A stretch of 64,000 nucleotides of DNA from Phoronis australis. Its lineage: Eukaryota > Phoronida > Phoronidae. The notes below the pieces were generated by a model. That model was not told the DNA's origin. It saw only the letters and a program-made list of their open reading frames with translations, and ran no database searches. Positions 15,101-27,118 of the stretch are shown here, one piece after another. Position numbers and translations under genes: made by a program. Position 1 is the stretch's first letter; the number at the start of each line of letters is the position of its first letter. Location of the stretch: contig NMRA01000571.1 of assembly GCA_002633005.1 (NCBI GenBank), forward strand, positions 143,299 to 207,298, given 5' to 3'.

Positions 15101-18100
15101 AATGTCCAAGGACTGACACAAATGGAGCCAATGATTTAACATTATGAAGAATCAGTAATATATTTCATAAACAAGAGTTTCCCAGAAGCCACATGTTGTA
15201 TGCCGTGTCCCAATGAACTTGTCAAACATGCGAGTTTTCATTGCCAAATTGGGAATATTGTGAATGTTAAAAATCTAGCATGTCAAGAAACAGTGAATAA
15301 AGTTTTTCATCCAAACACACGAGTTCCATTGCCTGGGAAAAGTAACGAGACCATTGCATCAGAGAGGGTATACGGAATTTTTACGCTAGACGTCCAGAGG
15401 TGATGGTTCAGTTCAGCGGCGCAGGTTAGTAAAAGCGTGCTACTAGCGCTACCTAGTGATGTGGGGGAAATACAACATGAGGCGGTAGTCCAGGTGATTG
15501 TCGCTGAATTCGTTCCGCCCATCCAGCTGAATGACACTTGACAAGGACAGAAAAGATAACATTACAGTGACGAGAGCTCAAGACAAACTTACGGTGACTA
15601 ATAAGCAGCCACGGTGCGCACCAAAAATAATCAGACAACATGACACTGAATTCCATCGTCATGGTGACCGAGCGCAAGCAAAAGTCTCCGTCCTGAGGCT
15701 TGGGTCCAAGAGTAATTCACTATCAAAGACACTAGAACGATCTGTCGACACTTGTCATGACGAGGAAACTGTATATTGTCTAATTACTTTCAGGCGAATA
15801 CATCAATTGTGTCATTCAATCAATGAATGTGTATCCAAGTTGTGTTAAATAAACTACAGGTCAGGATACCTGGTATATGTTCTTGGCACAATGAAACCAA
15901 TATAAATATGGCAACCTTTCACCAATTCTGGACAACATTTCTGTTCCAGAAGCTAATGTTGTGCAAGTCAACGAGAAGAGCTAGAACTTGAAATTAACAA
16001 AGCATAACTTTGATGAAATTCATTTTTAAAGACAAAACTCGCCCTTGTCCGCCGTACTTTGTCCTAAATTGGTGAGACTTAACAGAATGTGCACACAGAC
16101 CTTAAGTAACAAAGCGGCGGCAAAATATTGTTTAAACTTAACTATGCTTACAGTTTTTGCAAACCATTTCATCAGCAAAATCAAACTTTCATTTATTCAA
16201 ATCTTGTTCACATTAATTTTGTTTCGCTACAGGAGAGTTAAGGAAAAGTGAAACTGTCTCAAGTAAATTTGTTCATAAGTCGGCCATGTCCGATGTCACC
16301 CTTTCTTTTGGGTGCCCAAGTATTCTGTAAATATGGTAATTTAATGTGTGATGGTGCCACTCCCAGTCCCCGCCCATAATGTGAGGGAGCCCCCTGGAGA
16401 AGAAAGTATTTGATGTTTTCCATGAACTTTGAGGAGTGTGCTAACATGGACTCCTCTGAAATGGTTTTAGAACACCGTATCTTCATTCACTAAGTGCCCA
16501 GGGCACGGTTTTATAAAGACTGAAGTCAGAAATTACATTTATGAAAAATAATTAAATCTCACATGACCAAAAAATGCAAAAGTCTGTGGGAATATACACA
16601 TAACTGCTAGCTACCACGATAAATTGCATATATCTAATAAATGTAAAATTCACTCAAATGTGCTTGTCTAAACCTTTTTTCCGCAATTGTGATGTGGGAG
16701 TGCAAGACCAAATTTCTTGGTTCCTAGAATATAAATCGGTAAATAAAACAACAAGAATGGATCAATTGAAATTTGAAATTTTCGGATGTAACAACTTCCT
16801 TTATCAACAAAAACAGATAAAGGAAGTTGTTACATCCGAAAATTTCAAATTTCAATTGATCCATTCTTGTTGTTTTATTTACCGATTTATTTTCTTCATT
16901 TCTTAAAACAATAGTATCCTTGGGAGGATCTGGATCGCCTTATTTAGTTTCAGATATATATTTTCTTGGTTCCTAGAGAAATGTCAAAATATGGCTACAT
17001 TCGGAACACCATATCTCAGAAATGGCAGGTCAGTTTCATAAAATATTTTTGATACTACTACACTGCTCTTCAAAACTATGCTAGGAATTGTTTTAAAATG
17101 TCCCAATTTTGCATGAGGGTCTATCAAAAATAGGTGTACCTTTATTTTTTTACCCAATTTCTGGTAGACTGGTGAAAAGTGAAAGATCATATTCTAAAAA
17201 CTCTCTACTTTCAGAAAATGTACACTTCTACTGAACTAAAACCTACAAATTTACTAGTATTTAGCCATGTAGACATGTCAATAAGGTCCAACATAACCTT
17301 TAAAGTCCTCTCATGAAACAGGCCCTAAACTGCAGCGGTACCTTTTGTAAAAACAAAGCATTCAATTTGACACAGTGCAGCATTAAGAATACTCCAGTAC
17401 AGCTTTGAGGAAACCCACAAAAGTTCTCCCCCCCACCCCTTCCAGCTTCCGCGGCTGCCAGGAAATATTTACAAAACAATAACCAATCGACAAAAAGCAA
17501 ACACTTTGGATACATAAACCTGACCAATTGATTTTCTAATATTTTAACAGAGCTTGTTCAAATATTAGAGGCTATTCACACGCCAGCTCTAACGGGAAGC
17601 CAAGAGAATGCTTAATTTCCAACAAAAATAGCCTGCGACCTGAAACACCTGTAGCAAAGACTGTAAAACTAAATACAGGCAGAGAGGTGAATAATTTGAC
17701 TTAAATTTTTGCAACAAAGTATCGCAAACTTATGAATCGCCGGTAAGTGAAAATCAACATATTTACTCATGTTTCCATCATACAAACACTGTATAAGGTA
17801 TTTTCTAAATCAATAAAGCCCTTTTCTTAGTCAACAAACATCAATTAAACAGACTTGGCTCAAACGGCTAATTGGCCACACAACATCAATGTAGGCGTTC
17901 GCGCAGGAATTCAAAAAGAAGGTGTCCAAAATGGGTGTTCCAAAATTTCTCAAATCGTCTTTTGACGAACGACGCATGACTGCATTTGTGTCGTTTGTTA
18001 CTACAGACACATTGGTTTACGATAAAGTTTATCCTACATCCTATCTTTAGTTACCTATTCTAGAACAATGAGCTCCCACTCCTAGACTTCCACTAACAAG

Positions 18101-18973
18101 TTAAAGAGACACCCATACCTAGTAGGTACAAGAAAGTAGTAATTGCTGATTATCCCTAATGCTGCATAGGGTGTCCAAATGCCAAATAGGGCGTTTTAGC
18201 TGGGGTTTCTAAATTTGGACGTTGGGGACACTTGCTAGATGAAGGCCTGCTTCAATACATGAGATCACTCATATCATACTTAGTGCAAGTACACAAAAAC
18301 TTTTCACCGATTCTAAGTTTGCACTGTACTTTTTAAACTTCTCCCAGTGCATCACACCTTTAAAGTAGCACCGCTGTGGAACGTTCTACTGTCTCACAAA
18401 AACACAGCAACTGCCTGACCTGTCTTGCTCAACAAAATTTACGACCATACTCGCAGAAGTCCTCTACATTTAAAAGTTGGCTAAATTCATTTACCTGCTA
18501 CTCAACCATTCAATGCTCAAAAGAGCACATCGCACTCCTTAATTTATTTCATATTTTTTGCATTATCCATTGCCTAATTTTGTTTTTAATGACGGCAAGT
18601 GTCAGAACACACTTAACAATATTAACATTAAGACAGTTTTGGTAAAACTGTGAGACAGTGAAAAACACATAAGACACCAATAGTTCCTTGTTTTGTCAAT
18701 TTCAGTATTACAAGCATTAAAATGATGAATTATACAAATTAGAATGTGGGATAATAAAGACATATATGCAGGTGAAGAAACAATGGCAAGTGCTCAACAA
18801 AGTGTTGCATTGTTCAACTTCTGACCTTTGACCTACCTGGATGTCTTGTAGGGAATGCCGTGTACCATCTCGTTCTCCTCGATCTCTGCCTTCAACTCCT
18901 GAAGGTCCTTCCGCAGGAGGCCCTCTGCTTCCTGCACTTTCTCGTGTTCCCCGACCTTGTAGAGGTCCTCCAT
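187..18973 (-). CDS. CCDC162: CCDC162-like (DUF4549 family) coiled-coil protein, 5' 13 coding exons, 3' part outside window
   Basis: Thirteen exons read on the minus strand, each bounded by AG acceptor and GT donor: 18973-18837, 12140-12068, 11208-11098, 10223-10057, 9279-9093, 5515-5444, 4535-4319, 3694-3582, 2945-2820, 2368-2174, 1699-1554, 1125-977 and 293-187. They sum to 1800 nt, 600 codons with no stop, and every intron phase matches its neighbour. The ATG at 18973 opens a charged helical N-terminus (MEDLYKVGEHEKVQEAEGLL). Telltale stretches are YFTDRIRQLVQSKHMHMLRW in exon 4 and LLNYLVHIYAISY in exon 8; exon 7 encodes a proline-rich linker. I recognise this as the CCDC162/DUF4549 family from memory; its molecular role is poorly known and I assign none. 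The donor at 187 is intact, so the gene continues left. Intron 1 is 6.7 kb. The exon structure is very secure; the family name less so. A non-coding 5' exon may lie further right. Confidence 0.78.
2046..2125. repeat. Short degenerate tandem repeat (aacaagatggctgcaa-type)
   Basis: Four to five imperfect copies of a roughly 16-bp unit containing acaaratgg occur in intron 10, just left (downstream in gene sense) of exon 10. No function is evident. Confidence 0.55.
4785..5357. repeat. Duplicated intronic segment, copy 1
   Basis: This 573-bp segment in intron 6 of the CCDC162-like gene recurs at 6677-7243 in direct orientation. By eye the identity is near 90 percent, with small indels. Both copies start at aggaggtattgccagtta and end at acagtatgcca. 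It has no coding potential. Exon 6 lies between the two copies and is not itself duplicated, so this looks like two insertions of a dispersed repeat or a duplicated intron block. Confidence 0.85.
6677..7243. repeat. Duplicated intronic segment, copy 2
   Basis: Second copy of the segment at 4785-5357, in intron 5. The ends are sharp: sequence outside both copies does not match. No terminal inverted repeats or obvious target-site duplications are visible. Confidence 0.85.
8484..8550. repeat. 31-bp tandem repeat, about 2.2 copies
   Basis: The unit accagcgaaagtcaaaacta plus tcaccatagaa occurs at 8484-8514 and 8515-8545 with two substitutions, followed by a partial third unit (accag). It lies in intron 5 of the CCDC162-like gene. 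Confidence 0.8.
10535..10620 (-). pseudogene. Relic duplicate of CCDC162-like exon 4 inside intron 3
   Basis: About 320 bp upstream (in gene orientation) of exon 4, the minus strand again reads QLVQSNQMHIF, against QLVQSKHMHML in the real exon. Before it comes LLYFLFCI and then a TAG stop, where the exon has LHFQYFTDRIR. The plus strands share a long interrupted match (tgtgcat, gactgtaccag, aggaa/ggaag, attgtggg). It has lost the frame, contains a stop and shows no good splice sites, so it looks like a decayed exon duplication and not an alternative exon. Confidence 0.6.
10771..10978 (+). mobile_element. tRNA-derived SINE
   Basis: The head carries pol III promoter-like boxes: an A-box-like tggcctagtatgatagg and a B-box ggttcgagtcc at 10823-10833. 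Next come an unrelated body (ctgagtcaagtttctagctc) and a 3' region (gcgcacgtctggtacaacgtg). The same order of modules is found inverted at 52415-52612, and the 3' region alone at 24505-24573, which shows a dispersed family. It lies in intron 3 of the CCDC162-like gene. Confidence 0.8.
12683..12782. repeat. 25-bp minisatellite, 4 copies
   Basis: Four head-to-tail 25-bp units of the form agattattataattaaa plus ctaccaac, with one to four substitutions each, lie in intron 1 of the CCDC162-like gene. The array is AT-rich and non-coding. Confidence 0.9.
14585..14638. repeat. Perfect 16-bp inverted repeat
   Basis: ttttgagaaccagttt at 14585-14600 and its exact complement at 14623-14638, separated by 22 bp, lie in intron 1. 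It could be the core of a degraded MITE or a simple hairpin; nothing else supports a function. Confidence 0.7.
16490..17290. repeat. Dispersed non-coding repeat, copy in CCDC162-like intron 1
   Basis: Landmarks are aataattaaatctcac, gggagtgcaagaccaaattt, ccatatctcagaaatgg and tttgcatgagggtctat. They recur in the same order at about 51640-52390, and the last part recurs at 60440-61054 and 63008-63180. The copies are diverged and have no open frame. A perfect palindrome (16731-16890) interrupts this copy directly after the accaaatttcttgg landmark. Confidence 0.65.
16731..16890. repeat. Perfect 75-bp inverted repeat with 10-bp spacer
   Basis: The arm at 16731-16805 and the reverse complement of 16816-16890 match at all 75 positions; the spacer is aacaaaaaca. 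Symmetry stops abruptly at both outer ends. It lies in intron 1 of the CCDC162-like gene, so it would be transcribed and would fold into a long perfect hairpin. It could be a young foldback insertion or a sequencing or assembly fold-back artefact. Confidence 0.97.
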
Positions 18974-21900
18974 CCTGAATCGGCGACCTCAGGGAAACCG
19001 TCGATTGTGGAGTGATACTTCAAGTGCGTAGAATTACCCTGCTGTGGGTCATGACATTAACAGCATGGTGCTGAGTATCTGCAAAGTTACACAAGAGTTA
19101 GATGTGAACTATGGTAACCACAAGCGGATCCAGGATACCAGAAGGAGGGGAACTTTCAGCCAAAATGCCAGGATGTTTTAGAAGCTTTTCAAGGCTCGTG
19201 TTCACATCAGTATTAACTTGCAACAGTCGTCTAAATTAATGCAAAATTAATTAGGTCAGGGTTTGCGTTCTTAGCGCACTTCACCACACATTAAATAATG
19301 AATGAAATTAAACGATAACACAGCTAAAACGAGAAAAATCGTAAAAGCTGAATTCAGCTCCCAAAACAACCACTTCCATCTAAATGATGAATCACACACA
19401 ACACTTATGTTGGTATGGTGACCTTTTATTTTCAACAGATGAGAAATCAATTCAAGAATTAATAAAGTGCTGAACAAATATTTTAAGGTGTTGCTCTATT
19501 GAAAATGCCACTACACTTTTGATGGATCATTTCAAAGTTTTCTGAAGCTGCTACTGTGCACACATTGTAAAAGTACGATTTGTAGGCGACCTTATAACAC
19601 TCCAGAATCTGACCATCTGATTTTGGTCAGGGGCCTAATCTTTGTACCCAAAATTGCAACAGTTTTTGACACTATCTGTTCTAGTTTTGAGTGAATTGAA
19701 GGTTAGAGTCCATTAAACTGTGCTCAAGTGAAGGACTGTCTGAACTTCAAAATTAATACATGCTAATTGATTACATTTGATCGACCTAAATTCAGAACAT
19801 GGTCTCTTGAAACTTGGCAACAGCGTCTGTTTGGAGGCCACTTTACCAAAACCATCATCCCGAGAGATAGCAGAATTAAATTGTTGATTACAAGTAATTT
19901 ATTACAAATGTGCACCAAACAAATTCCAGACTCATGTCGTTGATTAACATACCAACAACAGAAAGATTTAACAGAGGTCTTAAACTCGTGCCGAGGCCAA
20001 AAAATATAAAGACTACAGAATTAAAAAGTTAGTTTAACAATTATAGCGAAACCAAAATGCAGTACATTTCCACCAACACCTCGTTAGTGTTTGTACTGTA
20101 AAGATATCGTGACAGGCAAATTTTCCAATAATTTTGTTTAGTTAAGAATCGATTGTGTAAAAAAGTTTGAGACATAATTGGTGTGGTTGATTATGCTGGT
20201 TTACAACACGCAATGTACACTAAAAAAATCTCCAGTTTGGAACATAAAATGGCAGACAGGTTAATTTCCATTTGCCAAATTTCTCAACAAAAATAACTTT
20301 TCAGGAAAATTTACTTTGCTTTTAGCATGGTTTGTAAGTTGTAGATATTATCAAACAACAATTCCTTTTGGGAAAATTTTTAGCATTTGCAAAAATGTGG
20401 GTTAATTCTTAGCATTCACAAAAATGTGAAAAGGTTCTGACAAACAGAAACATGGCAATTTTAATAATTATTTTTATTCCAAATTGAAGAATTTTTCCAT
20501 AGGTAGCATGCAACAGAGAAATGTCCCTATAAAAATGTCATGACAACAATTTCATTTTAGATTCCTAAGAAAGAAAATAGCAACTAATTCGGCTCCACTG
20601 CCTTGGCCAAGCACCTGATACATGCTTAATAACTATAATGTATCCTCAAATTGGAAAAAAATGGTGTCCACAATTTTCAATTTGGAAATGCTCATGCTGT
20701 ATTGCCAGAAATGTTAAAAATTCTACTGCGTTATTGTTGAAGACAGCCGCACTGCATATAGTTTTCAAATGATCAAGCAAATTGTCTTCTTATTCACTCA
20801 TGTTTGAAAACTTGATGCAATAAAACTTCACCATTCTGCCATGTTGCCTTCTAATTTGAAGTGACTTTAACATAAATGGAAAATTGCAAGTACTTGTCAA
20901 CTAGGGTAACTAGGATCCCTCAGCTAACAAAACTCACTCCCTAAGTACTAGGGGAAAAATTCTGAACTAAAATGTAAACTTTGTGATGTTTAGACAAGTC
21001 TAAATATGGAAATGTTTGTGGCACCTCATTACACCTTAAACTAATAATCCAACTTAATGTAGATTAATAACCATGTCTTTACAATAACATAATAACGAGC
21101 GTATTGTTGTTGGCACAGCTTAACCTTTATCACATATTCAAAAGGCTGTGTTGTGGGCCACTCTTAGGTTTTGAAAGGACCATTCAGTGCAAGGGAACAA
21201 TTGTTACATGTGAAAGCAACAATGGTAAAGCTTTGGGCAGGCAATTCTGTAATTCCAGTCCTCTGCACTCTAATTCTTCACATATTACCTACATGCATTC
21301 AAACATGATGCTGCGCCATGATTTTGAAATGTTTTGCGCCATCTTTGTAAATCTTGAGACACCAACTCGAAAAGCTCCGAGACAGGTACAGAGTCTTGAG
21401 CAAAGCCTGAGTTGTGTTTGCTGCACAAGAAAAATGATTGAAATAGTGTTCACTGTTGCATAGCAAGTAGGTATTAAAGTAAAATGTTTATTTTATATCG
21501 GTGTAGGAAAACATCTAGCAAGAAAACAGCATTAGCCCATTGTAATTATCTTTTATTCCACGCAGTAAAAATGTTAATGACGAGGTTAGCATGCGAAAAT
21601 AATGTGCCACGACTGTGCTTCTCTGAATCAGCAGCTCTGGGGAGGGAATGACGAGACGAGGAAACGTGATGCGCAGTTAGTTCCACTAATCGAATGTTAG
21701 CTTGAGGAAAAGCACACAAGTGGAATTTAATTTCATAAAAATTTCAATGTTTAAATATTCTTCAAGAAAATTTTTACTAACGCTGTTAATGAATAGTAGT
21801 AGTCTGCAAGAAGTTGGACCTTGGAAACACAGAAAAATACATTTTCGGCAACTTTTACAAGAATTACAGTGACTGTTCTCATCTTAAATCTCAGATTGAA

Positions 21901-24337
21901 GTTAACAGTTAAAGCAAATAAACCATTTCAAATTTAAAAAAACGCGATGCGAATTGACATAGTTTCCTAGGTTTTGTTCTAAATATCCAAGGGACACTAT
22001 CTTTAGAGTCTTGGTTCGCAAATTATTGCAGGTACTATACCTTGCTACACACTTGGTTTGATTCTTTTCATACTGAAGAGACTTAAATGGGAACGTTCAT
22101 CGCCTTAAATGCTAATTACGTTTGGCCAATAGCAGTAATAATTGTCAATCTGCAATGCAGCATAACAGCTGAAAGGACGTGGGACTGGGTGACATTGTGG
22201 TTATATGAAGCATGTTTCGAATAATCAGCTTTCAGGAAATTGTTGTACCATTCTAGACACTCCGTCCACCCCTCAGCCTGGCTAGCAGACAGATGCATAC
22301 CTTCGCATAACCTCTGTAGGTTTTACCTCGAGCACATTGGCGGAATGAAGGACTACCAAAAAAAAGTGTTGACTGCAGGAGTATTTGTTCAAAGGTAGTG
22401 ATGTACACTCGGAGACCCGGAAGAAACATAACTTTGATAGTTTAGGCTTTACTAGCCATGGTTAAACAAAATTTGCAGGCTTTATTAGGATGAGTCATCG
22501 TCTAGTAATATTTGTACTTTGACTAAGCCAATTATTCAAGTTTCAAACTTGAAATGCAAAATTATATACGCCCCTTGTTCTTGTTTTCTCAACTCAAAGT
22601 CTACCGGAGTTGTCCGCTTGGCGCTTTTATAGGAAATTTTCTGGCTCTGGCAAGGGCTGACTAGACGTCTGTCACTGTGACTATGAAACAAACACTGCCT
22701 GAAATTTTGAGCATCACGCTTGACCAAATGAAACAGTGCCATGTGACTGATGCCGAGATTTGGATAGGCTGACTAAAACAGTCTAGTTCCCACGACAGGT
22801 ACTGTTCTACTGAGCCTGTGGCAGCGAGTTGACTGACAAACGTAGGCCGAACTCAACTAAAGTTAAAACCTAACTTAAAAACCGTAACTGGTCCGGAGTT
22901 AAGTTGTACACATCATTGAGAGCTTACCTGTCACGCAGAGATATTCTCTTGATTATCGCTATTACACCTTACAATATATTACGTTATGAGCTCACTTCCA
23001 AAACTTTGAAGTTCGGTCGTGTTCTTTTCACCACAGCAACAGCCTCGTTGTCAGTTGTGCACATAGCGACGACAAGTGGCCATTTCTGCTGTAAGGTTTT
23101 TCGTCAACAGATGTCATCTCGAATCGGTTAGCTTTTTCGCAAAGAGGACTGGACTCGGTGTTCTACTGCCCGGGGTACGATAAGAACATAGATTATATCA
23201 GGAAGAGATAACCACTTCCTGATTATATATACGACCATAGCAGTCAAGTCCGTGACTCAGCTGGCAGTATGCTCTTTCATTCATGTTGTTCGTCAGTCGT
23301 GGCGCAGCAAAGGGTTTCCTTTGACCACAGCCCACACTGCCTGAAATCCTGCGCGCAATGAGACAGCCAAAATATAGGCCTGGGGTGGGTTCGAATTTTT
23401 TAGTGACAATATGGACCTTTAGTTTAGGCCTACTAACAAAAAACGGGGGACTAAAAAGCAGGGTACCACACTCAGAGCTATGAATTGTGCATTCGAGCCT
23501 TTTTAGTGGACTTTTGCCACGTTAATTTCTCGGGACTTTTTGTTTCTCGGACGGAGGCCGGACCTTAAATTCGGCTCAAGTCCCCCCCCNNCCCCCCCCC
23601 CCCTTGGTTGCGTGCATAGAAATGCACGAGCCCTCTGGTTCCAGTGCCGTAAAAGATTTTATAGTCAGCAGATCTCTCAGTGTAGCCTCAGTGGCAACCA
23701 AAATACACAAGGCCGATTTCCCTTTGCCGAAACCCGGCCGTCCTTTTCAATTAATTGGAGCTCAGTCATTGCTTTCGTAAGAAATGTCACAAGTCGAAGA
23801 TTTGAAAAGCAATAATTTTGACTCTGAACGCCGCCTTCCATCTTTCGGCAGCCTAGTTGTGCTTAGTGTCGTCTCCCTCATTCATCATCCGATACCGACG
23901 CAGCACATATGCTTTAGGCCTACTGATTTAGTTCCAAAGTCATTAATTTGCTTGATGAAACAAAAGAATTGGTCTTGGCCAAAATCACACAGACATGACA
24001 AGTGACTAAGTTATCGGCATCATTAAACCTCCCTGTTAGCGACTGCATACCACAATCATGAAAGCAATATCCAAAATCGAGAAAATAGAAGAAACGTTAT
24101 TTTAATTGAAGTAGCCCGCCTCCAGGTCATATTTAATGTACACGGCAATGTATAGGCCTACTGTCACTGAAGCAAATACTTCCCAGACAAAAATCGTTGA
24201 ATAGTAACATCGATGGCTGCCGGATTACCATGCCGGAATAACCGATCAAAGGCCGGGGTTTACCTACGTCAGTTAACTGAAAGCAATAGCCGAGACTAGT
24301 AAGAGTATGTTTTGTCACGATGGCTAAAAACCAAAGC
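18974..24337. other. Region upstream of the CCDC162-like gene, no gene recognised
   Basis: Only short scattered open frames occur here, without splice context or recognisable protein features. A poly-C run broken by two N bases lies at 23582-23602. The stretch 23460-23590 resembles 49480-49610 (both contain tagtggacttttg and ttttgtttctcgga), so it belongs to a dispersed repeat. The promoter and any 5' UTR exon of the CCDC162-like gene should be here but cannot be placed by eye. Confidence 0.5.
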
Positions 24338-25303
24338 GAAAAAAATTCCAGGACACGTATTTTCTATGCAAGATTTAAAATCAATACGTTTCACTCTATG
24401 AGACAGACCAAAACAACAACTCAAAGCCAAAATTTATCACGCCAGGATCGAAATTTACCACGCCAGGACTCAGAATTTATCAAAATAAAAATAATTGTAG
24501 GCGGTCTGATACACGTTGTACAAGACGTGCGCAGGCCTCGCATGTGGGCCATTGCACTGATCACTTGGAAATAAGTAGGGATCTTTTCATGCAACACTCC
24601 CAATTTAAGGACTAAGACCCTACTTATTTTTAATGAACTCTGGGCTCAGTTTTTATTTATATTATTAGCCGGAAAATGTCATTAATGAAAGAGGAGCTCA
24701 TTATAAAGATAGAATGATAGAAAAATCTTTCATCTGTGAGTCCATAAAGACCCAAATACACAAAAAGACTTAGGGACCTTAGTTAAGTCCCTATTTGGTA
24801 CTGCTTCATGAAACCGGCCACTGAACAGAGAATTTAATACGTCAGCACCAAAATTTATCACGCTAGAAAATTTTCATGCCAGAAGACCACGTGACCACGA
24901 GCATCAGCAATGTCATGCTGACGGCAGTCATATTGTCATGAGGTTGAAATTCTTTTGTCTCTTCCACGCTTTGCAACAGAAGGGTACACTTGGCCTTTTG
25001 GACAGCTGGACTTGAATATGGCTGACGGTATTACAGACACAGCGGATATTCGTTTTCGGATGGTGGCTGGTCACGATCGAAGTATGTGGCATGAAGTTCT
25101 TCATTCCTGTCATGATAAATGTTTGACTGTCTGGAGTGATACTTTTCTGTCCTTGCGTGATAAATTTTCGGTCCTGACGTGTTAAATTTTGGTCCTGACG
25201 TGATTACAGGTCCTGACGTGATAATCTCTGGCTTAGGCTTGGTTTTGGTCCCGCAGAAATTTTAGTTATTAACTAGAAAATATATGTCCTGGATTTCTTT
25301 ACT
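24338..25303. mobile_element. Non-autonomous TIR element with iterated subterminal motifs
   Basis: The two ends are imperfect inverted repeats over about 150 bp: the left begins with aaattccaggacacgtattt, and the right ends with the complement of an almost identical string. Inside each end is an array of one motif in opposite orientation: tttatcacgccagga at 24433 and 24453 on the left, and gtcctgacgtgataa-type copies at 25150, 25171, 25192 and 25210 on the right. The interior has no transposase ORF and contains a SINE fragment at 24505-24573. Exact ends and target-site duplication are not resolved. Confidence 0.65.
24505..24573 (-). mobile_element. SINE 3' fragment
   Basis: The stretch gtctgatacacgttgtac, agacgtgcgca and gcatgtgggcca is the complement of the 3' module of the SINE at 10771-10978. 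The tRNA-like head is missing. Confidence 0.65.
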
Positions 25304-26734
25304 TTAGGTCATGATTGCGACCAAGGGACTGTTCATTTTCGTGTTCCACGCCCGGTATATGTATTTTAATAAACTCAAATAGAAATGGACACGAAGACTT
25401 ATGTAAAACTGAATTTAGCAGCCCCGTGTAAATTTAAATTGACACATTAGTTTTTATATACCTGCAGATGGACCAAACTCTAGGTATGTAGAGTGGGCCC
25501 GGAAAAAATGGAAAATTTCCGAAAATAGGCCTACATCCAGGGAGCACGTTTGAGAAAAAATATGTACAGTTGAATCTTAAAATTTCCCCAGTTTCATAGC
25601 AAATGGAGACTAAAACCGTACATAAAATCCTCCCCTAGTGGGTACAAGTTTACATCGACAATGTCATGCATGATTCTGTTGGTGTCAGTTTGCGCGTCAC
25701 CTACAGTGTTAATATAACATGCAGGGGTGTATAATTATCTGAGTTTAACTGTTGATCTCAAAATTGATTTTTCCGATCACACACGGTCAGGCTTGTCATC
25801 TGCAGAAAGCTGAGGTACACTGAAAAGCACGTATTTCACTCTTTAGAAATAATTATGCGAGGGACGGGAATCCCGTCACAATAATTCAAGTATGGAAATA
25901 TTTTAATTTCGTTATTTCCGTTAATTCACGACTTACATTTGCTTTTGTTTTCTACCCTATTTCCTCACTAATTCTCCATACCAACCAAAGCACCCCCACC
26001 GCCAATGCGGCCCTGGATCGCACAAACTCTCCCCGCTTACTATGGCCTCCATCCCGGTCGTCGTTCACATATCATATATAGGTATTTGGAATAATTGAAT
26101 GGTTCACGGCTGCCTAAAAATATAAAATCTAGTTCACCGTGACCTTTAAATCGCGATTTACGGATTTGAGAAACGCCAGTTGCTCGCAAAAAAAAATTGC
26201 TCTACACGCATCAGTTTGGAAGACAAGGAATCACATATTACGCTATCAAAGTATGTCATGTTTGCCTTTAGTTCTTTCCCGCCTGTCATCTCCTACATCA
26301 CTATGACAACATGACTCATCTCCTAAGCGGCTCCTAATTACTTCGTCCAAAGTAGCATTTTGATATTTGTACAACATTGGGGTCTTCCAACTTTAGCTCA
26401 GTGATTTTAATTTTCGATTTTTTTGTTTTATATTCACGTTTAAGTAGAAGTTCACCAGATCTCAAATTCCAGGTCATTATCCACCAGAAACATCCCCTCC
26501 AACGATGGTGAAGTAATATGTGAACGACCTCTTTTCACGGTAGTTGCACGTTTTAAAATACACGTTGTAGTCTGTGTAGAATTATAGAGCTGAAGGCCTT
26601 AGAAAAAAGGCTCTACCGTGTAAATCTAACTGCTGATTATAGTTACAATGTAAAATTGTCGACGATCGCGGTAGCCTCTCTGCCTACGACTCAGAGCTCG
26701 AGGATAAGTGTCCGGGCGCTGGAGTTGTGGATCA
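25304..26734. other. Intergenic, nothing recognised
   Basis: No frame longer than 60 codons occurs here with splice context or a protein motif. I see no TIR pair, tandem repeat or tRNA-like box. The last 30 bp run into the outer element described next. Confidence 0.5.
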
Positions 26735-27118
26735 GGGGCCAGTTCCAAGAAACTGACTTAAGTTCATTTATGACTTAAGTTTAAAGGCGAATGCAACCTT
26801 TTTTCGTGTCATTTTGAGCTAAAATAAGGTTGGTTGGTTATCCTAGACATATTTTCCACTTAATTACAGCTTTTCGCAATTTTATTAATTACTCGTCCGC
26901 TACTCCGGAAGTGACGTTTTAGGAGGCAAGCGTTTCCCGCCACTTGGTTTTGCGTTGAGTTTACCGTGCGAATCTGTTCTATTCTACTTTTGTTTTGTGC
27001 TGTTTTTCAACAATTGTCGCCACCACTTTCCATCGGCGAGTATTCTGCGGCAAGATAGGTTAGTAGAGAACTCAACTACATTGGATTTAGGGATTGTTTA
27101 GTGTGTTGTAAGCTGAAA

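Noticed and set aside
15307-15848. Overlapping frames on both strands in intron 1 with higher GC content
   Set aside because: They could mark an alternative exon or regulatory element, but no frame joins the CCDC162-like exons in phase and no motif is visible.
21104-21463. 119-codon plus-strand frame upstream of the CCDC162-like gene
   Set aside because: Uneven composition, no motif and no splice or promoter context; length is compatible with chance in this sequence.
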